From positions 21,968,819 to 22,032,818 of the forward strand of contig OZ037768.1 in NCBI GenBank assembly GCA_964035545.1: 64,000 nt of DNA, written 5' to 3'. Each line of letters begins with the position of its first letter. Position 1 is the stretch's first letter. Made by a program: the position numbers and the translations under genes. Below, piece after piece: positions 1 to 12,200 of the stretch. Below the pieces are notes generated by a model, which ran no database searches, was not told the DNA's origin, and worked only from the letters and a program-made list of their open reading frames with translations. This stretch comes from Bugula neritina (taxonomy: Eukaryota; Bryozoa; Gymnolaemata; Cheilostomatida; Bugulidae).

Positions 1-145
1 TGCGGAGCTTGTTTGTTTATAACCCGCTGTTTCAAATTGACTCTGCACTCTCGAGATGATAATCACAATGATCTACTCGTTAATAGTAACATGAAGCTAT
101 TCATATTAATTCTATGTTAATGCATCAATTATAGGCAGTACAATT

Positions 146-2550
146 ATGGCCAACATTCACTCAATAAGCTGGAGTCAAATTTTTGAAGTAACATCATGCT
201 TGTGTGATGTTGTCGCACGAGGATTTGGGCCAAGCTTTCAGCATTCCGTTATTGCTTCGGGAACTGGAAAAGTATTGATTACAAACTATGGAATAGAGAT
301 ATTGAAGTCTACTACTGCTAATGCTATGCATCCAGTTACTCGAACAGTTTTATCAGCATTAGAGAATCACGTTAAAATATTCGGAGATGACAGTAAATCA
401 TTTGTAGTTCTTCTAAACGAGCTATGTTTTCATTCTTCACGAATTTTTACAGCGAACTTCAATAGAAACAAACTTTCAAGTGAAATTCAGTTTTTACGAA
501 ATACTCTTCTTCCTTTAATGTATTCTTCTATGGATAGATACTCTTTAGAGTCGAAAGTTCCATCGGATAGGCATACTCTTAGAAAGCTTATATTGGGAAC
601 AGTTGGCAGTCACTTATCAGAGTATGATGCCATTCATGTTTCTGAAATATTTGCCGATTTTCTAGAAAGGAATTTTATGTCAATTTCTTCGGATGAAAAT
701 CTCTGCACATTCTTATCAATTGTTTATAAATATTGCCACCAGCTAATTGTAAAAAATATCGGGAGATCTCTGCTGTCATCATATGTCCTTCCAGGTTTTT
801 TAGTTAGTCGCGAATTCTACATTTATAATTCAGAAATTTTGACTGCTAATAATAATTCCATTAAATTTATTATGTTGTCTTGTACAATTGACTCAATTAG
901 TGAAAATTATGATAATGTCGAATTTGAAATTCCCAATGTCAAATCTGATAGTTTGCAAAGTGTCATTGAAAGCAAGTCAAAACAAACTATAGGTTTCTTT
1001 AAAAAGCTACAGTATTTAGATGTTTCACTAATCATATCTACATTAAAATTTTCTGATCTTGAAAAGTCTGTGTGCTCGAAATTTGGGATATCTGTGATAC
1101 ACACTGTTCCAGAAGAAGAAGCACACTTTCTGTCATTTGCACTCTCATTAGATATATTGACTCATACATCAGATGACATTTGTTTTGGTCTGTTGGAAAA
1201 ATGTGAGCAAGTTACATTTGGGTCACAGAGTTATGTTCTCTTAGTTCCAAGAGTTTCCAAGTTTCATTCAACCTTCATATTGGGTGGTGTAACTGAAGGA
1301 ATTTGTCAGCAGGTCTCAAACCTTCTTGTCAATTGTCTCAAAGTGATACAAAGTGCCCTATCACCTGGAGTCTCTGCTTCAAACTTGTAAGTGAAATGTA
1401 TTAGGCTGAGATTGTGCCCTCGGTTATGTGTGCATGATTGTTAGAATTTTTTAGCATTTAGCAGATGAATATTATAATGTAATTTAATACAATTACTTTC
1501 TCCAAAATATATAAATTCACTCTTAAGGTGTAAATATTGTTTTCTTGTTGCTTGTAAACCTTACACTTTACCTACTAACCAGTAATATATCAAGTTGTAG
1601 TCTAATGTCAGAATTAAAAACAAATGCTGTTTTTGTGTTACACGGCACTTGATATGTTGCTATTATTTTATTTATTTAAATTGCTATCAACAATTGCTGA
1701 TTGCTAATCACAGATGTTTTATCTTGTGTCATTTTTAGATCAAATTCGGCATCGAAAAGTCTCAAGTCCCAAGGCACTAGTAAAGATTACCGTCGTCTGT
1801 TTAGTAGAAAAACTGATACGTCTGCATTAGCTTCATCTGCACCTAAGAGTCTGCAACTCAATGGAGCTGGTGTGTTTCATTTTATAAACAGCAGATAAAT
1901 ATTTTGTAACACAGTATGTGCTGTAACAATTTCCTCTTATTCCGTATTGGAACTTCGAAGTTGACACCAGTTATTTGGCTTACAAAATTTTACGCTGATC
2001 TCTAGTGTGAGCATTTGGTATACATTAATAACATCAGCGTTGCTTTATTTTTGCATTAGATATGTGATTTGAGTCTTGTAAAAGTTGCTAGGAAAATCAA
2101 TAAGTATTTAAGTGCTCGAAAATCATGATTTAGCATGCCAAAAGTTTGTGAATGTTGTATTTTACAGTGTATCACAACTCCGAATGTCTCCGTGTAATAC
2201 CAGTGGGAGGAGCTTTTGAACTCGCACTTCATCATGTGATCAGTGACTATATGAAGAGCCAACCACCTGGGTTTGAAGGCTCTACAGCTTTGAATATACT
2301 TAGAGACTCTATTCTTTGCGTTCCTCGACTAATTCACTCCAACGCCTATTCAATGGCCAAACCTCGTTGGCTCCAGAGTTTCGCATCAGCAGAGAGTTCT
2401 ATAAAGATGGCTGACATTGTGGGTATTGACTCAGTGACTGGTGAACCCACAAAGTTAGACACACTGCATTCTTTTCCTAGTAAGTGTCAGTTAGTTGTAA
2501 ATGTGTTGACTCTCTTTCAGCAACTCCTCAAAGTTGATCATGTGTTGTGA
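146..2550 (+). CDS. BBS10: BBS10-like chaperonin-family protein (3 exons, about 584 aa)
   Basis: Exons 146-1386, 1739-1869 and 2168-2550; phases agree across both introns (donors CTT|GTAAGTG and CTG|GTGTGT, acceptors TTTTTAG and TTTACAG). The start at 146 gives an N-terminus like the equatorial region of group II (CCT/TCP-1-like) chaperonins: residues 11-30 resemble the first helix with ARGFGPS, residues 62-90 carry HPVTRTVLSALENH then GDDSKSF. The last exon has VIPVGGAFELALHH, the usual GGGxxE-type block, and ends SKCQLVVNVLTLFQQLLKVDHVL-like, the normal C-terminal helix. In vertebrates BBS10 helps MKKS, BBS12 and CCT assemble the BBSome for cilia. The ATPase signature GDGTT of true chaperonins is here GDDSK, as expected for a divergent, probably non-folding paralogue. 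Length is shorter than human BBS10 (about 720 aa). BBS12 or MKKS are the alternatives, less likely from the N-terminal block. Confidence 0.75.
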
Positions 2551-2747
2551 AAAATCTGAATTCTTATTTAAATTAACTTATCACACATAACATGGGAATT
2601 TCTTATGTCCTATATTCATAGACTTTAATGCACAGTATTTTTTATAGTTGTATTCTTGCAATGTTATATTTTTTCTTATATTGCCTAAATTAGTCTGTGA
2701 TGATATGACTCTAAGTTCCTTCATTTTAGAAATGTACAAGAAATTTT

Positions 2748-2753
2748 AATAAA
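2748..2753 (+). terminator. Polyadenylation signal for the BBS10-like gene
   Basis: AATAAA lies about 200 bases after the stop codon, followed by a T-rich stretch. It is the first canonical signal downstream on the plus strand. The next gene runs convergently from the other side. Confidence 0.5.
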
Positions 2754-3202
2754 CACTTTGCTTTTTGCCAACTGGTTTTATTACAGTTACAATCAGCAGA
2801 TAGAAAACTCAAATTGATAATTTCATCATTCTAGTCTTTACTCTGTAGTCATCAGAAAGTAATAACAAGGTGTAAGTAATGCTAAAATATTTATTTTCAT
2901 TTATACTTAATTACAAAAATCTTTTGTATTATAAATACATGCATGGCCTCATTTACTAGTAATATGTAAAACAAATCATTTTTACAAGCCTGCACAAATA
3001 TATGCTCAATGCCATAATTTTACAAAATATTTCAAAAAATGATTACGATTTGGAGTCATCTGTTCATGTCAACACTAAACCAATTGTATGCTCCAAACCA
3101 CATAAAAACTACAAACAATGTATAATTTTAAAATGTGTATCTTGTTTTCTACACATACCACAGCATCTAATAAACTTCCTAATATCCTCTAGACGTGCGA
3201 CT

Positions 3203-6200
3203 TCAACTGTAAGTTGTATGTTTGTGTAATGATATGAAGAGATCGCTATCCTTGCCACACGTTTCATAGAACTCTCGTAAAGCACCCAACATGTACACAT
3301 CTTCCGACAGCAGATAGCTGACATTGTCCGGGTCTTGTAAGGCATCGTATCTACACATAACTAGGTGCTGCACACAGCGGGCAGGTATTGCATGGTACAA
3401 CAACTCCCGGTCTACCGCAGTCAGTGGTAACGCATCACTAGTTTCCGTGTAGCCCGCGAGAACTTCGGAGATGATTTGTAGCAGAGACTGGGTGGGCGGC
3501 CAGTTGACAATCCATACGGCAACTGCAAACACGGCAATGTCTATTACAACCGGCCCTTTCACCAAGTCGGCAAAGTCTATCACTCCAGATAGAGAGGGTT
3601 TTGTGCCTTCATCTACTTTCATTATAATATTATCACCTATAAGGTCTCCGTGAAGTATGGCTGTAAACACAGAGTGTATGTTTATTAATGGGTAGTTTTC
3701 TGTAGGTTGCATTTTTACTCTAAACCTTCAAATAATTCCAATTTAGGCCAACGATGAGATATGAAATAATTCAAAACTCACAACTCAAACTAAAAACTTT
3801 TATTAGTAACTTAATGCCAAAAGATAAATTTATATTTAAAATTCAACTGATTTCTTATTAATAAACTTCGTGTACATATAAAATATTTTTAGACTCAATA
3901 AGTTGTGCATTGTTTCAATAAGCTATTAAAATTTTTGACATTTGTTCATAAGAGTGACCAGTTAAAACATGTGAAATGGCTTAGAATATGAAAATGCTGT
4001 CCATAAATTCATAGACAAATACGAACACCACAGAACACATTGAGTTTAATCAACAGCTGTCTCGTAGTCATACCGATACTTGTAGATGTTTTGATTAACA
4101 GATCTATTTCTAATGAGTAGTATAATAACAGCACTTACACTCGGTATATTTATGCCGACCTAGACAGGAAGTGAAATCCTTAACAGCTCGAAGAGAAAGC
4201 GAGACATCTTCAGCTGAAAGGTTGACAGCATATATCTTGTCTAGAAGTAACTCTGCATCCACCAGGTACCAGGGTGACTTGACTCTCTCGGGAATATGTG
4301 TTGGGTGGGCCAGAGCAACGCTATGCATTCTACAGTAAATACTGAGAACTGTACTCAGCTATAGTATACCATAGCATTACTTTAATAGTATAGTATATTA
4401 TATAATATATTCTAGTGTAGTATAGCATTATAATAGTGCTGCACACTATATTATGGCATTAATAGATATGTTACACAAGCAAGAGTTTAAAATACCTGAA
4501 GTCTAAAGAGCACACAACTCCTTATGTATTGCATCGCCAAAGTAAATGTATTACTACATATTTAACCAGTTACCTAGCAGCCAAGGAACCAATTTTCTGC
4601 AGAAAGTAACCATCATAGATAAAATCGAGCATGCTCAGTGGAGCTCCTTCTACATAGCTAAGAAGATGAACATAGTGTCCTTGACACGCTTCCTGTTCTG
4701 CCAACCAATCAAAATCAATCAAATGCAACTCAGTAATGCTCAACACAGCATATGAATAAAATAGTTATACTATTGAGTATTCGAGGGGCGGCAATCCCAA
4801 CTTAAACTCTAGAATACATAACAAATTCAAAGTTGTGACCAACCACAATTACATTCAATTAAATTACAGCAATCAATTTCTTTATACAAAAACTTGCAAT
4901 TCAGAGTGTAAATATATTATTTACATTATATAGTTTAGTAGTAGTATTTCATGTTTATGTAAATCATAAATACTGGACAAAACTTATGAGATGACGACTA
5001 CCAAAATTGATGGACGATAGTAATAAAATAATTGCTAGATGCGGGATGCATGGTGAGAACTCCATGCTAATAGCAGTTGATGATATTATTTTCCATTCAC
5101 TACCCAAAATATTCAACAACGAACTCTGCATCTGTTTTATCTATACCATTAGATAATAACCACTTACCAGGGTGTTCAAGCTGAATAGTTGGAGGGTTCA
5201 ATGTCCCATCTGAAAGTCGGAGAGGGCGTGAAAAGGGAAGCCCCGCATTACACAGGTGTTCAAGGAAACCACCTAACAAACAGTTTATAAGCAAATATGA
5301 CAACAAGCTAATTTTGTCATTCAACATCTCCCACTAATGATTAAAAACTTATTTTAAGCAACAGTAGCATGCAATATCATTTGCTAGTAAAATTTCCCAT
5401 GGGCGTAACTTGTAAGGAAATATCTGAGTGCAAATTTAATAAAAATATCACTAAAATCATATTTATACGAAATATTTCAAACAAAAAGTAGTAATATTCA
5501 AAAAAAAAAATTGCAAAAAGTTTTCTAGTTATTAAAGATTTACATAAGTAATAAAGTCTATTATAATGGTTGCTTAAAATTACAGACCAATAAATTTCTG
5601 GAATTCATGTTTGACAGAGTTGTCTGCCCCCAGGATTTTGACGACTCCTTGCTGAAGAGTTTTCCCACTAGAATCCTGTTTGGAGAAGGTGACATGGGCA
5701 GAGAAATCATCGTAGCCATCTAATCTCTTCACATCGATTAAACTACATCCAAAGTAGTCCCTTAAAATCTGAGACACCTTTGAATTAGGTACGTCAGGTT
5801 TTTGAGGTGGACAACCCTATAAAATGAGTAATGTTGTGTGTGGGGAGGGTTATTAAACAATAATTGGAAGTATTACAATATAGTAGCAAATATTGTAAAC
5901 TATTAACTATCCGAAGCTAGCTACTCACAATGCTGAATAGTATGCATCATTTAAAAAAAGTTGAGCGTATTCATATACCAATCATCAACATGTTTTCTAC
6001 TCTAGCAAAATAAATTAAGATAGATTCTCCTCTCTATACAAAACAACTTTACAGTTTGTTAAAATTCCAAACCTTAAAACCAAGACAATTATCTTCAAAA
6101 CACAAACTATTGTGACCAGCAACAACATCCGCTACAAACAAATCTGCTATCAGAAAATATGAATAGCAGTAAACAAGTCAGTCCCAATTAACACATTGTT

Positions 6201-6472
6201 TAAATAAATCTTTTATAACACTTATGTAAATTATAGTTAATCATTATAACTAGATTTCCTTATAATCTACATAATTTTGACTAGTATTGGTCCAGACATA
6301 TTCTAAACGTTCTCACCTTGGAGTTCGGACATTCAAATGTTCTGCTTCCAGTTTAAAGTTCAACAAAAACAAGGCTTCATCAAATCTTCAGTAATGTTTT
6401 AGTAAGAAACTATTTTTACTGATAATAATTACTAAACTGTTTTTCTCACTATTTATAACCTACCATAGCCAT
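3203..6472 (-). CDS. HYKK: Hydroxylysine kinase-like protein, APH family (6 exons, about 390 aa)
   Basis: Exons on the minus strand: 6472-6464 (M-A-M, donor ATG|GTAGGT), 5816-5588, 5272-5168, 4697-4574, 4329-4139 and about 3717-3203. Phases agree throughout. The protein follows human HYKK/AGPHD1 in order and length (373 aa): YFGCSLIDVKRLDGYDDFS near the N-terminus, YVHLLSYVEGAPLSML then IGSLAAR mid-protein, the Brenner-type catalytic loop LHGDLIGDN, and the metal-binding GVIDFADL. HYKK phosphorylates 5-hydroxy-L-lysine with GTP in lysine and collagen breakdown; a related aminoglycoside-phosphotransferase-fold kinase is the alternative. The last splice is uncertain: the strong exon 5 donor (GAGT|GTAAGT) joined to the best-looking acceptor (CTACAG, exon from 3699) would make a stop codon, so I used a weaker acceptor at 3719-3718 that keeps the frame. 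Candidate minus-strand poly(A) signals are at 2890-2895 and 2777-2782. Confidence 0.85.
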
Positions 6473-9245
6473 TGCCGTCGTATTCACTGCAATTAACTTG
6501 TTTACTTTGGCGATATGTCCAACATGCTAAAAAATAAAGTATGGTAATCATTCATAGTTTAAAACCTGCAATGTAGATCTGATTCTACATTTTAGTCTCA
6601 ATTCATAGAAACATATTTTATTTAGACATAGTTATGCTAGGAATCACAGTTTGATATAGTGTTGGAAAAGACTAATCCTTACTTAATGACAATCACAATG
6701 ACAATAGCAGACTCAGTTTCACACCTATATTGAATATAAAACTCATTTTTCTATTAATATAAAGTTCAGATGGCTGTTGATGGTTATAATCAATAAGTTA
6801 TATTATTATAAGTAGATTCGGTATCAGTAACACTGGGAGTTGGCTTTGCTGTACGACTTCTTACTCGTTTACACTTACAATCACTACCAGCATAATTAAT
6901 TATCATTATAACAAAAATGATCATTATCAGTTATAGTTAAGTTATGATTTCATGCATATTTTCACATTGATAAATTTATATTGTATCATTATGATGCATT
7001 AGTAATTAGTATAACTATCACTATGAGTTCACAAAAATGCAATGCTAAATAACAATAAAAACACGTTGCATATTTAATTCTATACTAAGCAATACTATAG
7101 TAATGCTTATACTCGCCTTCAATTATCTTGAATTTAATTATTTACGCTCAGTCGCAGACTCAGTTGAAGAGTAAGACTCCGACTCAGTGACTGTGAGTGT
7201 CAGTGTGAGTTTCACTTTTAATCTTAAAGTTTAAGTCAAACTTACTGGCTTTGATTAGTGATTAGTGATTGGAACTGGGTAACGCATTCACGTAACTAGT
7301 ATCAATAATCAAAATAAACTTTGAAGCGAGCTGCTTAGTAGTATCAGCCTACTGAGTTAACAGTGATTTTTAATTTTAACAACTGCAGCACAGCTGCAAT
7401 CTGGAGCATTGAACTTTTCGTAGCTCTGCATAGATAACCACGTGTATTTTAGACTACGTTTGTTTATGTTTTGACTTGCGAAGGGTATACAATGTCAATG
7501 AGCCCCCGCGCAGCAAAGAACGCGGGCACTTTATCTCGCAGGCACGTTTCACCAGAAAAGACAACTTCTTTAAAACATCTATTGAATGTATAAAGGTTAA
7601 AATAAAATAAATAAATGGTCAAATGTCTAAATGAATTACCAATTACCACCGCATTATCATATTAAAAGTGCTATAATAATAAAAATTGCAAACTTTAGAT
7701 ATATTAAAGATAGTTTAATTGTAAGTAAATTTCATTACACTTTTAGCAGATTTAAATGGCATTTATTTCTTTAAACCTATGAACAGCTAATCTGAGCTCT
7801 TTGCTTGTATGTAAGACAAGATCTAATACTGAAAGAACATAAATTGACTAATATCAGCTAATGTCTAAAACTAACTGCGTGCTGCATAGCAATAATTAAA
7901 ACACATGATGTCAAAATTCAAAAATATATTGTTATACAAAGAGAGTTTTTGTTTTGTAATGGTTATTGACCATCATAATATTATTAGCAAAAATCAATTC
8001 AGTAAAAATAAACCAGCTACAATAATAAATGTATACAAATTACGTGCAACCTTTGAATTTTGAATACATATGGATCTTTGGTTGATGCCAGAATTACATA
8101 TTTCAGTCTACCTCATAAGGAATCATTGGCAGCAAACAATGTTCCTATTAGAAGCAGCGATAGATTGTTGCAAATAAAACAATGTAGTAATTGAAGAGCG
8201 AAAAAGCAGCAACTTTGAAAATCGTCACAATTTGATTTCACAAAGTAACAACCCTGCTTTATATGTTAATTGAAGGCAATTGCATTGAACTAAACAGTGA
8301 AGTTTTGTATTATAAACACCAAACTCTATTTTTGCATAGGACATTATTTCTTCAATAAATTCAGCCAAACTTTGTGAAAATCAATCTTGAATATTAGGAA
8401 TTAGCAATTAAAAATGGTAATTAGCAATGAATGCAAACAGTAGACAACTCCAAATCTAAATTATTCTAAAATAAGCAGGCCTTGTATTTATTAATCTTTT
8501 CGGTTTTACAAAGTTATCCTCCCACTAGCAGTTGTTCTGAAATCATGGTACTGTGCCATTAAGTTGGAATTATTTATTCAATTAACAATAGAAAACATTT
8601 CCAACGCATGTTTTCTCATTTAATTGCACTAACAAGCTATTATTGTCGATATTGTGTATATTTCTATTTACAATTGAGTTTGTATTATGCAATATTTCAT
8701 GACTAACCTGTAACAACATGAAATGGTAATTAGCATTGTTTAGACTTTACTTCTGCATGATAAAATTATTAGAACATATGGTACTCTGCATTGACAACTA
8801 AAATAATTTACCAGAATAGATGCCAAATTGTTGATTTAAGAAAATCAGATGGATTTTCTTTGTACTACTAATACTGCAATAAGTAAGAAAGTAAGAAAGG
8901 ATATCATTGCTAATGTACAAATATATTATTACATTGATATATAGTCTAATATAAAAATAATAATCTACAATAAGATGGAAGATGAAGGGAAAAATAATTC
9001 ACAATGTAATTATAGTGCCATCTGAACAATTAATCATGAAATGATCATCAGCGATACCTTGAACATAGTACCAAAACTATCACAACCTAAATTATTGCCG
9101 ATTCTTTGAAGTTTCTCACATATGCAACATAATTAAACATTACACGCATCAAATCCCATCTGATCAACTTTGCACACATAACAAAAAAAATTAGATTATT
9201 AGATAAATATAATACAGGATTAAATGTAATAAGACAGAGTTTAAT
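6473..9245. other. Intergenic region upstream of the HYKK-like gene
   Basis: No exon can be supported here. The sequence is AT-rich apart from one GC-rich island around 7480-7560, which contains an inverted repeat (CCCGCG at 7505-7510 and CGCGGG at 7521-7526). A minus-strand reading frame crosses the island (about 7464-7560) but has no good acceptor. The island may be a promoter or 5' leader exon of the HYKK-like gene about 1 kb away; this is inference. Confidence 0.4.
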
Positions 9246-12200
9246 TTAAATATAAACATGTTTTCCAATAACAGTGTGACCGTAATCCATATTGAGCAGC
9301 GTTCGTCGGTCTATAGCGGCAGCCCCTTCTACTGGGGTTGTAGTAGAAACTCCGGAGCAGTGAGAGCACCCTGAACAACTTGTCATACTACTAGTGTCAG
9401 CTGTAGAACACAAGTGGCTGTTGAGGTTATTGTTCTGATTGAAATGTAGTTTGTTTTCAACTGGAGTTGAGCTAAATGACATGAGGTCCCTGTTGTCCGC
9501 AGGTGGATGTGAATGAAATGACATGTGAGAATTTAGCCTATGTGGGTAGCCCGGTGGCAAGGTGAAGGTCTCGTGGGGATGGTGTATACACTTAGATGGA
9601 GGGTTTAGGGAGAATGGAGGTGTATATATATGAGGGAGTTGCCTTCTAGATTCCTCTAGCTCTCTTATTTGCCTCTCTCGAGCAACCTGTAAAATGATAT
9701 GATATTCATTAGATTGCTATGGCCCTTAATTAACAAAGAATGTATCCAGATATTTGAGATAAAAAACAGTTTAACATATGAACTTAGCGTTCTATTGCTT
9801 ACAGCACTAATAATTGCCATATGCTATAGTCAACAGTTACAGTGAACTAGCTAACTTCATTCTATGGTTAGTTGCTAACTGAAACTGTCAACACTGTACC
9901 TGTTATCTATTAATTTGTTCCATATTTTTTAACAGACGTTTATTTGATTTCCTTTGTGATAAAAACTGTTTTATAAATATCTTTAACCAGCATGCCACAT
10001 ATTGTAGCCCAAGTGCGCATTGGGAATAAACCAGGCAGGTAAAACAGATCATGCTGTGCTAAACCAGCTATCTACCCTAAGAGGTTGATTCAAAGATACT
10101 AAATTATCAAATAAAGGATTAAAAGACATCAAAATGAATTCTCTCATCTTCTTATATGCTGATGGATGGTAAAGTAGCTGTGCATATAACAGCTATGTTT
10201 TGGTATACAATCTACAGTTTAAACTCTTTGGGTATACAATCTACAGTTTACACTCTTTGGGTATCCAATCTACAGTTTACACTCTTTGGGTATACAATCT
10301 ACAGTTTACACTCTTAGGGTCTATAATCTACAGTTTAAACTCTTTGGGTATCCAATCTACAGTTTACACTCTTTGGGTATACAATCTACAGTTTACACTC
10401 TTAGGGTCTATAATCTACAGTTTATACTCTTTGGATATACACTCTTTGGGTATATAATCTACAGTTTATACTCTTTGGGTCTATAATCTACAGTTTATAC
10501 TCTTTGGGTATACAATCAACAGTTTGCACTCTTTGGCATTGAGTGGACAGATGAGTAAATTGTTTATATTAAGAGTGGTTGCACCTGATAAACAGTGTTG
10601 ACTCTGGCTGCACAAATGAGCCCGGCAGCTACACAATATACGGCCATGTTTACACAGTGACAAGTAGCTAAGATGTCATTGTCAACATCACTTTAGAAGA
10701 GATCAAATTAAGTATTACTTTAAGTTGGGTTAGTTAAGATGACAGGTTTAACTTACGGCATTCTCATCAATTTCGGCATATACGTGTCTTTCTTGTGGCG
10801 GTAATGTGTGTAAATATCCACCATTGCTAGATTGATTGTGGACGCTCAATGCTTTCCTAAAAGATACCAATTAAGAAAATTAATTATATTCAAAAGCGTG
10901 TAACTAGATTTATTTACTTACTAAAAAGCTTTTAATATAAAGTGCTGCAAGCTGGGAATCCACCTGCTGGCATTATATTGTACGCTTTCGGCAAAGAAAA
11001 GAGAAACTAAACTGAATACACAACTAAGAAACTCCCTTTCAGTTATTCAATAGTTGTTATCTGATATTATGAAACCTCTTCACATTCAAACACCTGATTG
11101 TATTACATAATAATAATATGATATATACGAGATGCAGAAATAAATGCAGCAATTGCTATAAGCTCTCACTTGACCCTAACAGCTGCTTTTGTAAAATGAT
11201 GTCATCATAAATGGAAACCAGCTTAAACTATGTTATGCTTTTTTAGCTGCATGTAAATTTAGATCTAAAGTGAATAGTGTAACTTAGAGAGTAGTTTTCC
11301 ACTTTTATATGCTAAGCAATGTGAAAAACTCTAAAAATACTTATTGTGAGAAGACAACTGAAATTTTGCATATTTGTACTATTATGCAGTCAATATTACA
11401 TTAAATATTTAATTATACAATGCTGTACATTATTATATTAAGCTACACTATTAATACACTATATACTATACCATGATATTGAAGTATAACATATTTTTTA
11501 TTATACTATTGTATTATAATGTAATAAATATATTATTATATTATATTTTATGTTATCGTACCTGGAAGGCAGCATTCCCCTTTGCCACATACAGAAGCCA
11601 ATGATAAGAGCTCCGAGTATAACTACAGTAGCCACTACAATGACTACAATGATGACCACGCCATTCTGACTGTTAGCCTGTGGCCCTTCATTGGGGCTAG
11701 CTGCAGGGGAGATAACATACTCCGCCCCTGTACTCTGTACCATGATTTCCTCAGGAGTAGCACTAGTAGAGAAGGAGGTGGTAGTGGAAGTAGTAGTGGT
11801 AGTATGAGTACATTGGCAAGGTGCTCTGCTAGTGTCACATTGCAATGTGACAGGGTTGAAGGTTGTGTTGGCAGGACAGGGGCATTGCCAGCAGGATAGA
11901 CCTATACACTTATAATAGTTGAGGCAATCCCTAGGGTCTGTTATGTTCTGTGTTACTGGGACGGTTACACTCGCCATGCAAGATTCTAAAAACAAAACAA
12001 CAGTTACAAGCACATTGCATACTGATTATGCAAATGATATGCTTTTCTCGATTGTAAAAACAGCTGGAATATATATTGTACGTAGTGAGGTGGATTTATA
12101 CAGAATAGAAATTTTACCACAAAATGCAAAACAGGTATAATATATCCAACATCAAAGTGAGATGATGCAATTGTAAGCAGTAGAGAATTTTAAATTATAA

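Noticed and set aside
7464-7649. Minus-strand frame ending in RDKVPAFFAARG and DIVYPSQVKT
   Set aside because: It crosses the GC-rich hairpin and looks gene-like for about 28 codons, but there is no good acceptor or partner exon.
10200-10486. Two plus-strand frames with internal 10-residue repeats
   Set aside because: They are readings of the 29-bp minisatellite; the host gene is on the other strand.
11582-11899. 105-codon plus-strand frame with Gly-Ser-rich end
   Set aside because: It is the antisense shadow of the CBM14 exon, whose cysteine pattern and splice phases support the minus strand.
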